Assembly: GCA_036245805.1 (NCBI GenBank)
Contig: BTRK01000005.1
Span: 39,165,469-39,229,468 of the forward strand
Direction of reading: 5' to 3'
Source: Pristionchus mayeri
Taxonomy: Eukaryota > Nematoda > Chromadorea > Rhabditida > Neodiplogasteridae
Length of the DNA: 64,000 bases
In this document: positions 42,674-55,991 of the stretch, in pieces
Numbering within the stretch: position 1 is the stretch's first letter
Layout: each line of letters starts with the position of its first letter
The notes under the pieces: model-generated
Database searches by the model: none
What the model saw: only the letters and a program-made list of their open reading frames with translations
Told to the model about the DNA's origin: nothing
Made by a program: the position numbers and the translations under genes

Positions 42674-44945
42674 ATGACAGTCAGGAGAAGCACCAATAGT
42701 ATCGATAACCGACTTGAGTTACTGGGAAGTCCATATTGTCCATACTTCCATTTCCCCCTTGATCAGCCCGTAGTAGTGCAATCATTTGATTTTCGTAAAA
42801 CTGACTTTTCTGGTCTCGAAAATGCACTACTTGGACTGAACTGGGAGGAATCACTTTCTAATTTCATCGATATCTCAGACCTGTATAATCGATTCGTATC
42901 GTGTATAACTGACCTGTTTCCAACCTTTGTCCCTCTCAAGAAGACTTCCCTTCATTCTGATCATTACCCTCCCCATATTAAGTCCCTTCTTGCACACAAG
43001 CGCGCACTCTTCAATAAGATTCATCTGCGCCCTGTTCATTCCCAATTTCTCTTAGTTTCACATAAATTAGATAAGGAAATACGTAAGTACGTTAGTTGCT
43101 ACGAGAATCGGTTACTTGCCAGTAATCATAGTCGATCATTCTACCGCTATGTATCCACTCGTTTCAAGCCTAAAGGTCTCTCCATCCCGGCCCTCGTGGC
43201 GATGGACGGATCTGTCATCACGTGCAGTTCTCTAAAGGCTGAATCCCTTGCCGATTATTTCACTTCTGTATATACTCGTGATGACGGGTCCCTTCCATCT
43301 TGCCCTTCCCTCGTTTCGCAAACCATCCCTTTATCAGTCGTCCTTCCTCACGATGTCTCTTTTCTTCTGAGGAAAGTATCTTCATCATGTTCGCTCCCAT
43401 CTGACTCCATCCCATCTATCATTTTTAAAAATTGCTTCCGATCTTTGTCTACTCCTCTTGCGCATATTTTCAATTATAGTATTATGCTAGGTGATATTCC
43501 ATCCTTGTGGAAATCCTCTATTGTTATTCCAATCCCAAAAATTTCCTCGCCTTCCTCGGTCTCGGATTATCGCCCTATCAGTCTCACTCCCATTCCTTCC
43601 AAAATAATGGAAAGAATTCTCAAGCCTAAGATTATCCGCTGGTGCAACTTTCATAAGATTATCCCTCCCGAACAACACGGCTTTCTCTCTAAACGCTCTA
43701 CTGTTACCCAACTTTTGGAGTGTACTCAAAATTGGCGTGATTCCCTCGATCGTGATTACTGTACCGATGTTGCATATATTGATCTTGCCAAAGCTTTCGA
43801 TAAGGTTTCCCATCCTAAGCTATTGTTCAAATTACAATTGCTAGGCATTCGTGGCTGTGTGTTGAATTGGATTACAGGATATCTTTCCAATAGGATCTTC
43901 AGAGTTCGAATCGGCAGCTCTCTCTCTTCTGAGAGACAAGTGATCTCAGGTGTTCCTCAGGGCACAGTTCTTGGGCCTCTCCTCTTTTTGCTATTTACTT
44001 TCGATCTCCCTTCAGTTTTCTCCCCCTTTCCAAAACTAAATTGTCGGCTTTTTGCTGATGACATCAAGCTCTTCACTACTTTCGATCCACTCTCTCCTTC
44101 TGATTCCCCCTCTCAACTTCAATCGGGTATTAATGGGTTCCTGGAATACTGCAAAAAATGGCAGTTAGAAGTTGCTGAAAAGAAATGCAACGTATTACAT
44201 ATAGGCAAAAACAATTCCTGTACTAGCTATTCCTTAATCTCTTGCAATTTTGTAGTAACGCAGTCAATCCGTGATCTAGGTGTTTATATTGATCCTCTCT
44301 TAAATTTTGACTCTCACATCCAGACTGTTTGTCATAAGGCGTCTTCATTAGTCTATTTACTTTTCCGTAGTATCAGCTGTACAATAGTTGTCCCATACAT
44401 ATCTGCTTTCAAATCTTTTATCCTTCCCATACTAGAATACGCCTCTCCCGTCTGGTCTCCCTTCTCATCTGGTCGTATTCGCAAATTAGAGAAAGTTCAA
44501 CATCTATTTAGTAGGCTATTATATTATCGTTGCTCTCGAACAGACGTCTCTTTCCCCTCTTATTCTGATCGATTAGCCCTATATTCTCTACGCTCTCTTT
44601 ATGTTCGCCGTATTGTCATTGACATAGTGCTAGCTCTTAAAATTTTCGCTAACGCTGTTGAGTTGTCAGTATGTAATTTCTATACATTTTCTATATATAG
44701 GACTATTACCAGACGTAATTTCTATATATAGGACTATTACCAGACGTCATAGTGCCTTTGTTCTTCACATTCCCGCTTTCCGAAGGGAAAATTTGAAAGC
44801 ATCGTTTGCTCATAGAACAGTTAGATTTCTAAATAAGCTCCACTTAATTTGCAATCCTCTATTGTCGATCGAGACTATTAAGCACTATTTGCTAATTCAC
44901 CCTAATCTTCTGCGTACTCTTGGAATTGAAATTAGAAATCTTTAG
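42674..44945 (+). pseudogene. LINE reverse transcriptase, 5'-truncated and frameshifted
   Basis: Reverse transcriptase blocks: DYRPISLTPIPSKIMERIL, EQHGFLSKRSTVTQLL, YIDLAKAFDKVSHPKLLF, SGVPQGTVLGPLLF, CRLFADDIKLF. The frame breaks near 44,690 where a 31-bp unit (TATAGGACTATTACCAGACG...) is tandemly duplicated; the C-terminal part (HIPAFRRENLKASFAHRTVRF) resumes in another frame to 44,945. No start or endonuclease is preserved. Confidence 0.88.
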
Positions 44946-45263
44946 CATCTATCCTTACCGCCACCCCCCCCTCCCACCTTTCCTCTCCTTTTTCTCTTCT
45001 CAACCCTTCCCCAACCATTCTCACCCCCCTCGATCTCCTCCGATCTCCTGTCACACAAGTCTCCAATACGATATACATTGGACAAGCGGCCACTCCTACC
45101 GCTCACGAGGCTCCCTCCCCTCGCCACTCTCTCTTTCTTGTGCGACACGATTCGGAAGATATACTCCCCCCCCCCTCCCTCTTCCCTAATTATATTCTCG
45201 AACATTCTATACTTGATGAAGCGCCCTTGTGGTGTACGATAAATAAAAATAAAATAAAATATT
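42674..45263 (+). mobile_element. 5'-truncated CR1/Jockey-group LINE in a rad-54 intron
   Basis: Inserted antisense to rad-54, only about 25 bp from the acceptor of the LLSSKAGGCG exon. It holds a reverse transcriptase but no endonuclease domain, and ends in AAATAAAAATAAAATAAAATA (45,240-45,263). It is a different subfamily from the LINE at 37 kb (FADD instead of YADD motif). Confidence 0.8.
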
Positions 45264-48200
45264 CGTCATTAAAAATAGGATGATTTCCCGAAAACTTTAG
45301 CCTAATTTTCAGCTCAATTATCAACCGAATACACAGTTACCAAGATCCAGTGATATAATATCGTATAATGCAAGTAATCGATAATCTACCGTACTCTACC
45401 TCGGGTGCGTTGAACTCCTTTACGATCTTCGCCCTCTGCTTGGTCGTCATCGATCCGTCCAATCGCACGAAACCGTACCCACGGGTGCGACACAGCTGAG
45501 AAAATATTTTCATATTTCAAATCTCGAAAAATATGGAACCATTGTACCATATCGATAGGTACGATTCAGACACGCAATACGCAGGGATTGTTTTGTGATT
45601 TCCCACTATTTGAATGCAGAAATGCTGAGGACGGCATATATGACCAGTTTATACAATTATCTTTGGATTTTTTACCAAAAAAATACCATCTGAAAGCAAT
45701 ATTGACTACCCGTCACTTCGTCATTCTAAACGGCACTCTTGTTACATGAAAGGTGCTGGGGATTTTTCATTAGTTGTGCTTGAGGATATTTATTCTGAAG
45801 ATCAATCCTGACAATATTGCAAAATAACCACACGTCTAAACTTTACGAAGCCTATGAAACATGAATGCCGATGATTTTTAATTATTGATTCCGGATACTG
45901 CGAATGCGAGAATTTTTTTGTTTTTAGCCGACTTTTTAGTTTTGAGTACACGATGCATGGAAAGATTGCCAGCTAGCTGTACGACAACGATCTATGCAAG
46001 CTCCCAAGAAAAAAAACTGCGGGTGTGATTTGGCCATTCGCGCAAATAACTCAGACAATGGTATTTTCTTTGGAAACAGAAGCTCTGGATAGCATTGACG
46101 AGTTGCCCAATTTACATGTTAAATCAAAATTTTGAAACAAGTAAGTGTCTGTCAGAACTTGAGTGTTGGCCAGTGACACTGTTTAAAACCCAGGGTCATT
46201 TTCACCATAACTACTGTAATGGGAAAAAGCAAAAGGGCAGGAACAATGTTTTAGATTGCAAACAAAAGATTTGGATGGATCCCTATAGGTGCAACCGTGA
46301 CAAGCCTTCTAGCTACTTTCCTCCGCCTCACATTCAATTTTTAAATTCGGCACCGACCCTCCTCGTTGTGTACCGTACCTCAACGAATTAGTCGATGGTC
46401 TGTGTGTAGTTGGAGACGAGCACGAATCGATCCGTCGTCGTCTTCTTAGTCACCGCCAGAAGACAGTCCAGCACCTGAAAAATTAAACAGATTATTTTAA
46501 TAAAAGGATAAGTAAGTGAAAAACAATTTATTCCGGATCTTGCATGCCCAATTCAATTGCGACCATTGCGAAATTTTTATGACATGCGCGGTGTTTGAAT
46601 GCTTCAGTGTTTAGTTATTAAAAGGGAGAAATTCAAGCAAGCAATAGAGCGCGTAGACCAAGTGGCAAAATCACATTTTTCCTTTCAAATTCAGTTTTCG
46701 AATCTCGATTAATTATTGATTGGATACCTTCATCTTTCCCGACAGCGACACCTCGAATGATTTGCCGATGCCGTTGAGCATCGAGGCAACGGCTGAAAGA
46801 AAATCAGTTGCAGATCAATCCACAGTATCCCATATATGCCGTAAATGACTTGCAGCACACAAAGCAAATAGATACAATGGGGAAAAATTCATGATTGATT
46901 TTTTTAAATAATGTGTTTTACTACTAGCATCGGCAATGCGAACGCCATACTTCATAACTCACACGCGAATCGTGAATTCTCCTTGCCCAGTTCCTCCCTC
47001 AGAAGAGTCGGATGGTTGCATAGCTTCTTCAGTAGAGTGATGAAAGCGAGCGCCGAGTTAACGTCCTGAAATCGATTGATTACTGTGGTATCGATTGATC
47101 GATCTAACGCCAACTGTAGTCTACTACTCATATAACGGCAGCATTTCCCTCACAGTAAGATGTTACCGTAACCTCTCCATACCATAGTCTTCGACAAGGT
47201 TCCACTTTTCGTAAAATGATAAAAACATAAAACAAAATTCTACAATATCCCTACAGTAACCCGAGCTACCGTAATCCCTTACCGTACCTTCTCGGCGGAA
47301 CTCCTACTCTTCTTCTCCAGTTCCATCAACTTCGCGTAGATCTCCTCCTGCAGCGACTGCGGCTTGCAGCAGACCACGTGCTCGTATTTGACCTACCAAG
47401 AGAGAGATTATTGATTCACCGTAATTCAAATATTGATTTATCGATTAGCAAGTTCTTCCACTCTTTCTCATGTTCGGTTATCACCACAACTGCACTATAT
47501 CGTTTTGAGTTTCAATAGAGATACAAGAACTGAGGGAAATGGAAGGAAGTGATCCTTAGTGGGTTGCTTTGAAAAAAAAAAAAAAAAATTCAAAAAATTC
47601 ACAGTTTGCACATTCATGATTGGACTATCCAAGATGCAAGCATCACCAGAGGGTTCCTCTACTTATGCATGTGTTTTACCGCCGAGACCAAAATAGTCAA
47701 CAGGACGCCAACACATTCTAGGTTTCACAAGTAACTCAAAGCTGCTGAAATGAATCTAAACAGATTTTTTGAGGGATTCAATAACAATAATAAAAACTAA
47801 AAATAGTGGACTGCAAGCAGGTGCCTGCTTTGAATATTTCCAACCAGCAATTTCTGGGTCTCAAATACAACTCAATACTCCAAACTATGGTGCTATCACA
47901 ACTCACGGGCAGGTATTTCGTGAGCAGCGTGGAGGTTCGTCTGATGACGCACTTGCTCACGATCGCCGCCATCTCAGTCGTCGCCTCGTTCCCTGCGAGG
48001 AATTACTGTATCCGGTGACTACAATACTCTTCCATGATCACGTCACACTATGACGCATATCACTTCGCAAGTCCCTAGATGATCTCTACGTAATTCTCCA
48101 TACCCATGGCAAATCCCACTTCATGATCACCTCAGTATACAAGGAAGTGTAGTTTCTCTCGGATATCTTTATACCGGTGTTCATAACGTATTCTAACCCA

Positions 48201-51200
48201 GTTACCTTCTCGAGTACCGTACTTCACTCACCCTTCTTCTGCTGCTCGTCGGTTGCTTCCGCGTCACGGCCGCGCAGAATCACATTTTCGAATCTAAAAA
48301 ATATAATTTTCACGTTTTACCAGTAGCACATTTTCTCTCATTAGTGAGAAAAGACAAGGTGTCTGCTAAATCAAACGGTTCCGTACAGAACGTATCTTGT
48401 TACAGTAAAGAAAAAAGTTTTTTTTCTTAGAGAAAAGTAGAAATTAGTGCTATTTATCCTGACAATCAGAACCTGACACCCACCTAGTCGAATTTGAAAC
48501 ACCCATCAACCAAAACTTCAATTTGAATTTTTTTCAATATTCAACTATAATTATCCCCTCAACTCATTAAATGAAATTCACCTTCTCGAATTTTGTGAAA
48601 AACTAGAAAGCAACCAAAACTATGCTATCGAAAAATATGCAAGTAGCCCACTTCTTCTTGAACTCTGATGTAGTTCCAAGCAGCCCTGGATTGACGAAAT
48701 TGAGTAGCGAGAGATACTCGAGCAGATCATTCTGGATCGGCGTTCCTGCAGACTATCGATTACCTACCGTAACCAACGACTATTGACTATTCTATTACAG
48801 TAATCTCACCCGAGATGAGTACTCTCCTCACACACTGTACCGCACTGAGCGCCTTGTACGTCAGATTGTCGCTGTTCTTGAGGCGATGACCCTGAAAATC
48901 AAGGTGTCAATTCCGTAATCCTCGAATGAGGCACGCATTTCGAGCAGAACTATGCATTATCAAGAGATTTCCTAATAGCATTTCAATCCCAAAAAATAAT
49001 CAACCCAAATGGTAGAAGTGTGCTGTAACGACCATTAAATAGAACCGGTATTTACAGGTTCCCATAACAATTCCTAAGTAGGCAATTTTCGACACGAGCA
49101 GTATGTGTAGGGTTGGCCGAGCAAGAAAACAATAATAACTCTAATCGCTGATCCCAAAATACTGCCACGAATTGCAGAAACTGAACCACCATTACCAACT
49201 AATTACAATAATTGCCGATTTCATCGTAAACTGATTCCATTACCGTACCTCATCGCAAATGATCAGTCCGACCTCTCCCTTCTGCAGCACATCTGAGTAC
49301 ATTCGAAAGCACTCGTAGGAGAGGATGCAGACGGGCGCTGCCACGCGTTTACGCATGTCCTGCATCCATGTGCCTAAATCAGGGAATACCGTAACCTCTT
49401 GAATCATGGATTTTCTTAGTTTATCAGAACCTTGTCGAAGTCGATGATACAATGCAACCAATGAATTTTCAAGTCTGATATTTTTTCGTAGACCAAATGG
49501 GATCATTGCTAAAGCACTGCTCGAGCAAATAGATGAGGAGAGCCGGTAACCGTAATCAACCGGAAATCATTAGGATTAGGGATGGCTGGACGTGTGCTGC
49601 ACAGTATAAAAACAATTGTGATATACCCTCATCCCCGTTTTTACAGTCTAGAAATATCCTAATAAGGAAAAAAATCATTATCCAATCGTCAAACTACCGT
49701 ACTCAGGCTGGCCTTGATGTTGCTTCCTCCGCCCGAGTCTATTCTCAACGTGCCCACCCTCTCTCCCAACCACTTCCGAATCTCGTCGTCCCAGTTCTTG
49801 AATTTTAAAATTATCTAAAAATAGTAATTAAGATTCAAAAATGCAGTCTGCCCGTTGATGTTTCACCAATCGTTCATCAATTGGGCGATTCACCCGACTG
49901 CCTTTTATCCTCTGATGCTTATGTCGCTAACAAAAATTACAATATCACTGTCAGTATTCACCGCGAATCGATAATTGAACATAGAGCAATCGCGAAAAAG
50001 AGAGTCCTACAGTAGCCCTCAATCGATACTACCGTACCTTGACCAGGGAGGAGGGGCAAACGATGATGGCCTTATTGATCTCGAGCTCGCCCTTTGGCGA
50101 TTGGAGGAGCAGCGTCCACCTGAAAATCGATATTCTACCGTAGTCGAGTCAACCAATACAGTAATCTAATATCCTAGAGTATACCGCAGGTGTATTGCAA
50201 AAAATATAGTTGAAAAGCAACAACTATTAACACATGTGGCCCGGTATTACTGGTTTCGTCATTACTAAATCGAAAGAGAGTTAGCCAAAGGTTCGATTGA
50301 TCAGAGGAAAATAGACGAATATAAAAACAATGATATCGCTCTCTTCACTTTGTCCACTCTCTCATCATGCTTATCCGACTAGATAGCATACGAAAGGGAG
50401 AGAGCCTAAACAACGTACATGGGACTGATGCACTGTAGCGTCTTGCCCAGGCCCATCTCATCCGCCATGATACAACCTGCCATAATATTGATTTTTCAAA
50501 TGCAATGTTACCGTATTCAACTGTGTTTTTCGCACATATTGAATTTCTACAGTATCTTTCGAAGACAAACCACTCCTTCAAAGTAGGAATTCATTTTCTA
50601 CCACAAGTTCCCATACGGTACATCTCAGCTTCAAGAATACGCTAACGGAAGAACATCGGTGTTAATGTTGCCGACATGTGATCCACTTCTAGTATAATCA
50701 AGAAACAAAATTTTCTTCAGAAATCTTAATCGAATCACGCTACCGTAACCCCTACCGTACCATTGAACTGCTCGATGGCGCGTCCCGTGACGCAGTCGTA
50801 CATGAAGCGGACGCCCTCTTTCTGGTGCGGTCGCAGCACGCGCCCCAGCAGCGGATCGACAACTACGTGCACCTGAGTACGGTAATTTTGGGATGCTGTG
50901 GATCGCCTTACGGTAACTAAAATTCTAAGAATCGGATAACGGTAGATTGACCACAACATGCACCTGAGTACGGTAGCTGTGGTTACTGTGAATCGAATTA
51001 CGGTAGATACAATTACGGAAACTGCTCATTGTGTGATAGATATGTAAAATTTCGACAAGCCAGCTATAAATAAACGGCAGCAAAATATGGATAAATGAAG
51101 TTACAGTATCCATCATCAAAAGAGTGTGGTAGCCAAGGTTACCGTACCAGGACGTCCTTCTTCTGCGCGGCCAGCATCTCCTCGTGCGCCGTCGCTGCCT

Positions 51201-51917
51201 GCAATGTTGACCTGGTTCTTTTCGGTTTCACCATCTCTACTTCTTCCTATTGGCAGGAGAATGCAGTTTACTATTTGCGAATGCTGTATTAACGGCTTGC
51301 TCCGCCCTGAATGGAAAGATACTGTAGGCCTGCCGATAAATACCGAGTACTGTATATTCTTTTCGCACCTGTCGAGTGTCTGATTCGAGATGATTCCGCT
51401 TCGACGCAAGTGAATCAGCGTGTTCTGCAATACAGTTATATTACCGTAACCCTCTACCGTAACCCTACTCCTCTCCTCTTACCGTAGCCGCCCTGGCTAG
51501 GTCACTCAGGTTAATCGCATCCGAAACTGCAGTCGCAATCTCAGCGTACTGTGGGAAGAGAGTAAAGAAGAAATCAGCGTATCGGAGGGGGTCGTTCAGC
51601 TGGAATGGGACGAATACGGTAACGAGGTCGATCGATAAACGATTTAATTTTCAAATAAATGTTACAAAAACAATTGTGTTACAATTGTGCAATTGCTCAA
51701 AGATCAAACTATTTGTATCTTTATCTGTCCTACAGTACCCCCAACGTTGCCTGCAACCGTATACCTTCTCGATCAGCCTATCGACGAGTGGTCCGGCAGG
51801 TGCGACCAGAATTCGTCCCTGCAGCATCGGCAGCACTTGCTGGAGTATCACTTTGGTCGCGATGGAGCAGTTCGATTCTTGAATTGGCTTGATTTTGAGG
51901 AAGGTGAAGAAATATAA

Positions 51918-52604
51918 TCACAACCCGCTACATTGTCTGCCCAAATGGATAATGCGCATCCATGAATCGCCTGGTGAAATAAAGACCATTAGAATGATAT
52001 ATTTTTAACAGTCTAATTAACCAATCAGTCATTGAAACATGCAATTTCCAAAGTGCGTAGAATTCGTTTCGGAGCACCCCATCACCAGGTTATGTTAACA
52101 CGCATCTTCTGAGAGAATGCATGAAAACTGAACCCCTGAGGAACTAAGAGCCGAAAGTTTGAGCAATATCCAAGATATATTTATGCTAGAGTATATTGGA
52201 CATGAGAAAACTTTTGGCGTTGGCCATTTTTCCAAGAACCGGTGTTTAGGCATTTTCCGGTTCCTCACCCGGCTCTGCCGTATATCTTCTCCCAGATGTG
52301 CTACAATGCGGGCATTGAGCTCAAAATGTGCGGAAAATTATTTTAAACAACTTTCATGTTAGCATCAAGTTGGTCCGACTTTGTTTTGGTGATGAAAAAC
52401 ATGAAAGAGTAGAAGCAAAAGTGCAAAATAATGTATATTGGATCCGTAACCCCCCTGTTACCCAGATTTTTATTTCATATTTGAAATCTACAATATCGAA
52501 ATAGTCTAGCAACACTTTGGTTCGGTAGCTGCAGGGGTTGTGTAAGGTTTTATAAGGCTTCGAAAAGACGAAATTCAGAACTTCGTAATAATTCGGATCA
52601 GATA
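51918..52604. other. Intergenic DNA or rad-54 5' flank
   Basis: No convincing exon or repeat is visible. A promoter for the rad-54 fragment could lie here. Confidence 0.35.
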
Positions 52605-54540
52605 TATTCAAATTTAAAGCGAAATCACATCAATTTTGGACATTTTCCGACTATTCTACTATGAAGGAGTGTGATTTCGCTGAAAAACGCCGAGTTTCTC
52701 TCATATCTAAAAATTCGATTTTCACGGTCTCTAAAATCTCAACTTTGCATGTTGCTAACTTCAAATATTCGAATTAAATTTTCAATGTTCGTACCAAATC
52801 GTACAGTTTGTACCGCCATGAGTTAGATAGGTGCCATAATGGTTCCCAGATAATAGTATTCGCAGAGATATTAGTGCCTGAAAACGCTGTTTTGAAAGTT
52901 TGAGCTCCGAAATATATTTCACTATGGAATACTTTTGGCTAAAATTACGCTGATTTTTATTGAGTAATGTGTTCTCTGTCGAAATCTGTGGATTGGAACT
53001 CATTAGAGTTATTCATGATGTTTTTTTCAAAAATTTCAATTTTCTAAATGGTGAAAATTTTAATTTTTTAGATCATCAAAATATTAAAGTTTTCATGTAT
53101 TATATGACCACATTATATGCGAAGATTCTCCAACACCATACATTACCCAATATTTTGCCCAAACATTACTTTTTTCCTGAATAATTATATTCGGCTTGTT
53201 TAATCTGTCAGAAATGTGCGAGAAAAGTTGCGTAAAAAGTTCGCGAACTTCTGATTCTCTCCTGTTCGTGTACTCTCTCTCTTTCTCTAACCAGGTCGTT
53301 GAAAAGTTCACGAACTTTTCGACGAACTATGTTCGAAAATCATACTTTTCTTTTGTTTTACTTATTTTTATAAACTATTTTTGCTTTTAACTTATGACTT
53401 CTTATAATGACAACCTTCCCTTAGCTGGAATAGCTTCAGAATACAGCGTAGTGAAAGTAAACAGGGTTGGAGTATTTTTTTCGAAAATGGGTCACCACTT
53501 TCCCCACCCTGTAATGTCAAGCTATTCCATCAGAGGGAAGGTTGTTCTCATAAGCAGTCATAAGTTGAAAGCAAAAATAATTGATAAAAATAAGTAAAAC
53601 AAAAGAAAAGTACGAATTTCGAACGAATTAATGCCGGTTTTTAACGAACTTTTCAAGGAGCTGCGTGAAAAGTTAGAGAAAGGCGAGAGAGCACGCGTTC
53701 TTGAGAGAGGGAAAAGGAAGCAGTGATTGTTTACTTCCTTTTCCCTCTCTCAAGAATGCGTGCTCTCTCGCCTTTCTCTAACTTTTCACGCAGCTCCTTG
53801 AAAAGTTCGTTAAAAACCGGCATTAATTCGTTCGAAATTCGTACTTTTCTTTTGTTTTACTTATTTTTATCAATTATTTTTGCTCTTAACTTATGACTGC
53901 GTATAAGAACAACCTTCCCTCTGATGGAATAGCTTGACATTACAGGGTGGGGAAAGTGGTGACCCATTTTCGAAAAAAATACTCCAACCCTGTTTACTTT
54001 CACTACGCTGTATTCTGAAGCTATTCCAGCTAAGGGAAGGTTGTCATTATAAGAAATCATAAGTTAAAAGCAAAAATAGTTTATAAAAGTAAGTAAAACA
54101 AAAGAAAAGTATGATTTTCGAACACAGTTCGTCGAAAACTTCGTGAACTTTTCATCGACCTGGTTAGAGAAAGAGAGAGAGCATGCGAAATGGAGAGAAT
54201 CAGAAGTTCGCGAACTTTTTACGCAACTTTTCTCGCACATTTCTGACAGATTAAACAGGCCTATTGTTATACTCTCAAAGCTGCGTTTTCAGGCACTAAT
54301 ATCTCTGCGAATACTGTTATTTGGGAACCACGTTGGCACCTATCTAACTCATGGCGGTACATACTGCACGATTTTGGTACGAAAATTGAAAATTGAAATC
54401 GAAGATTTGAAAGTTGAGATTTTAGACCGTGAAAATCGAATTTTTAGAAATGAGTGAAACTCGGCGTTTTTCAGCGATACATAATAGAATAGTCGGAAAA
54501 TGTCCAAAATTGATGTGATTTCGCTTTAAATTTGAATATG
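52605..54540. repeat. Large palindromic element with a nested foldback
   Basis: Outer arms: 52,605-52,920 pairs with 54,270-54,540 (shared AAAGCGAAATCACATCAATTT, CCGACTATTCTA, GAATTTTTAGA, GGCACTAATATCTCTGCGAA). Left arm has an unpaired 260-bp insertion (52,925-53,190). The centre is the foldback at 53,190-54,260. The arms are clearly diverged, so it is older than the palindrome at 1-5,382. Confidence 0.8.
53190..54260. repeat. Foldback element, copy 2
   Basis: Same arm order as 2,226-3,155 (GTTTAATCTGTC, AGTTCGCGAACTTCTGATTC, TTTCTCTAACCAGGTCG, GCACGCGTTCTTGAGAGAGG), hairpin centre near 53,727. The loop is the inverse of the loop in copy 1. It carries an extra inner segment (CCCACCCTGTAATGTCAAG) absent from copy 1. 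Confidence 0.85.
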
Positions 54541-55991
54541 AGAGGAATCGTGAGAGAATCGACCATTTGAGGAGGTCAGCGGCGGTAGGAAAAAAGTGTG
54601 ACCAATCTGGAAAGCATTATAGCCACAAGTACTTTGGATGATGCTCTTTCAAACTGCGTCGTCAGAATTTTGACATCTGTCGTCATCTTCGAGATTCAGA
54701 AGGCCAAACATGGTACCATTACTTTTCGATAGTCAAATCGGGAGCACTTAAATGATCATAATTCCTTTTAAAATAAAGATATAGGGTCGTTCTTTGTTTC
54801 CAAAGAAAGCTACTATCAAGCGCTAAAACTTTTATGTTGAAGTCATCATTCCTGGTCTTTATCCTGGTCGTAACTTTGCAAATCGGAAATACCTTTTGGG
54901 TTATCATGCTTAAGTTGTAGTACACATATGTGTCTCACTTCTCGCCAAAAATGAGCAAAATCGGGGTATATAAAAAAAAGGGGGCGCACTTTCGTGATGC
55001 GACCCCAAAATGGGTTCCTGACTACAGTACTTCCGTACCTTCAACTGCCCATATCTGTACTCAAAACCTTCCAAAAACATCGAAAACAACATTATAAGTT
55101 GTTTCCCCCGATATTTGAACACTTCCATTGGTCATAAATGGTCATCTGACCGAAAATTTGAAAATCGATTTTATGACTCTTCTCAATCTGAGAGATTGGC
55201 CCATATGCGCTAAATCACTTCCAAATAGCGTATAAATGCCCCTATAAACAACTCAAACATAGGGGGCATCTATAAATACGATATTTCATCCGAGGAATTC
55301 AAGGAAAGGCACAAAACTGTACATTTGGTCAAAATCGACTTTCGAACCCAGGTCATGGCTCGAAATGTAGAACACAATGAGCTAAACATTTCATCTGAAG
55401 AAAGTGAGTCTCTATCTCTTCATTGAAGCACGCTACAGAGCCTAGAAGTTGGGGAAAAACGAGCAAAAACATGCGAGAAACGGTCAGAGAGCGCGTGGTC
55501 TAACCGTCTGGCACTCTCGCCGCCTGACCTCCCTCTCCCTCCCCTCCATTTAGCGCGCCTCAACCGTCCCTTCCCTAATTTAATTTTTGTCCCTAATTTA
55601 GTTTTTGTAAAACGTAAATAAATGCATTGCTAGAAAATTGCGCATCACATTTTTTTAATTATTTTTATTTTTCTTTTTAAATCGGAGTGCCCAGTTTTAG
55701 TGCTCTATTCAGTTGATTGCTCTAAGCATCCCTGCACTCTACAGAGGCACTGGCCATGCTCGGGTTTCGTTCGGAAGCATGGTTTATGGCCTATTTTTGA
55801 GACAATGTTGACAATTTTCTCGGTTAACCTTGATTTTCTCCACTTTTCTGAGTGCCCAGTTTAATTTGAACATTTAAACACATGCAGCTACCTCCCCTCT
55901 GTCTTAAACATGCACAAAAAATGACGGTTCGTCGTTCGGAGACCTTGTTTACAGCAGTGAAAGTCAAAAGGAGCGATTGTTCGATTATCGG
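54541..55991. other. Intergenic DNA, no gene seen
   Basis: Short open frames only (at most 89 codons). No repeat structure was recognised. Confidence 0.4.

Larger units (their letters stand above)
42578..51851 (-). pseudogene. rad-54: rad-54 homologue, 5' fragment (Swi2/Snf2 recombination translocase), broken
   Basis: Exons (high to low): 51,851?-51,768; 51,548-51,483; 51,424-51,369; 51,197-51,148; 50,872-50,761 ([20 protein letters not shown]); 50,476-50,419 (Walker A, MADEMGLGKTLQ); 50,119-50,038; 49,796-49,703; 49,374-49,249 (ICDE); 48,891-48,810 (GHRLKNS); 48,745-48,652 ([13 protein letters not shown]); 48,293-48,232; 47,992-47,907; 47,392-47,288; 47,065-46,963; 46,792-46,728; 46,474-46,379; 45,495-45,400 (RLDGSMTTKQRAK); 42,648-42,578 (LLSSKAGGCGLNLIGANR). 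The borders I checked are in phase. RAD54 is the DNA translocase that works with RAD51 in homologous recombination. A TAA at 46,388-46,390 replaces the residue expected in TID-x-F, a LINE sits in the last intron, and the remaining helicase and C-terminal exons are missing downstream. The first exon and start are uncertain. Most donors read GTACGGTA. Confidence 0.88.
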
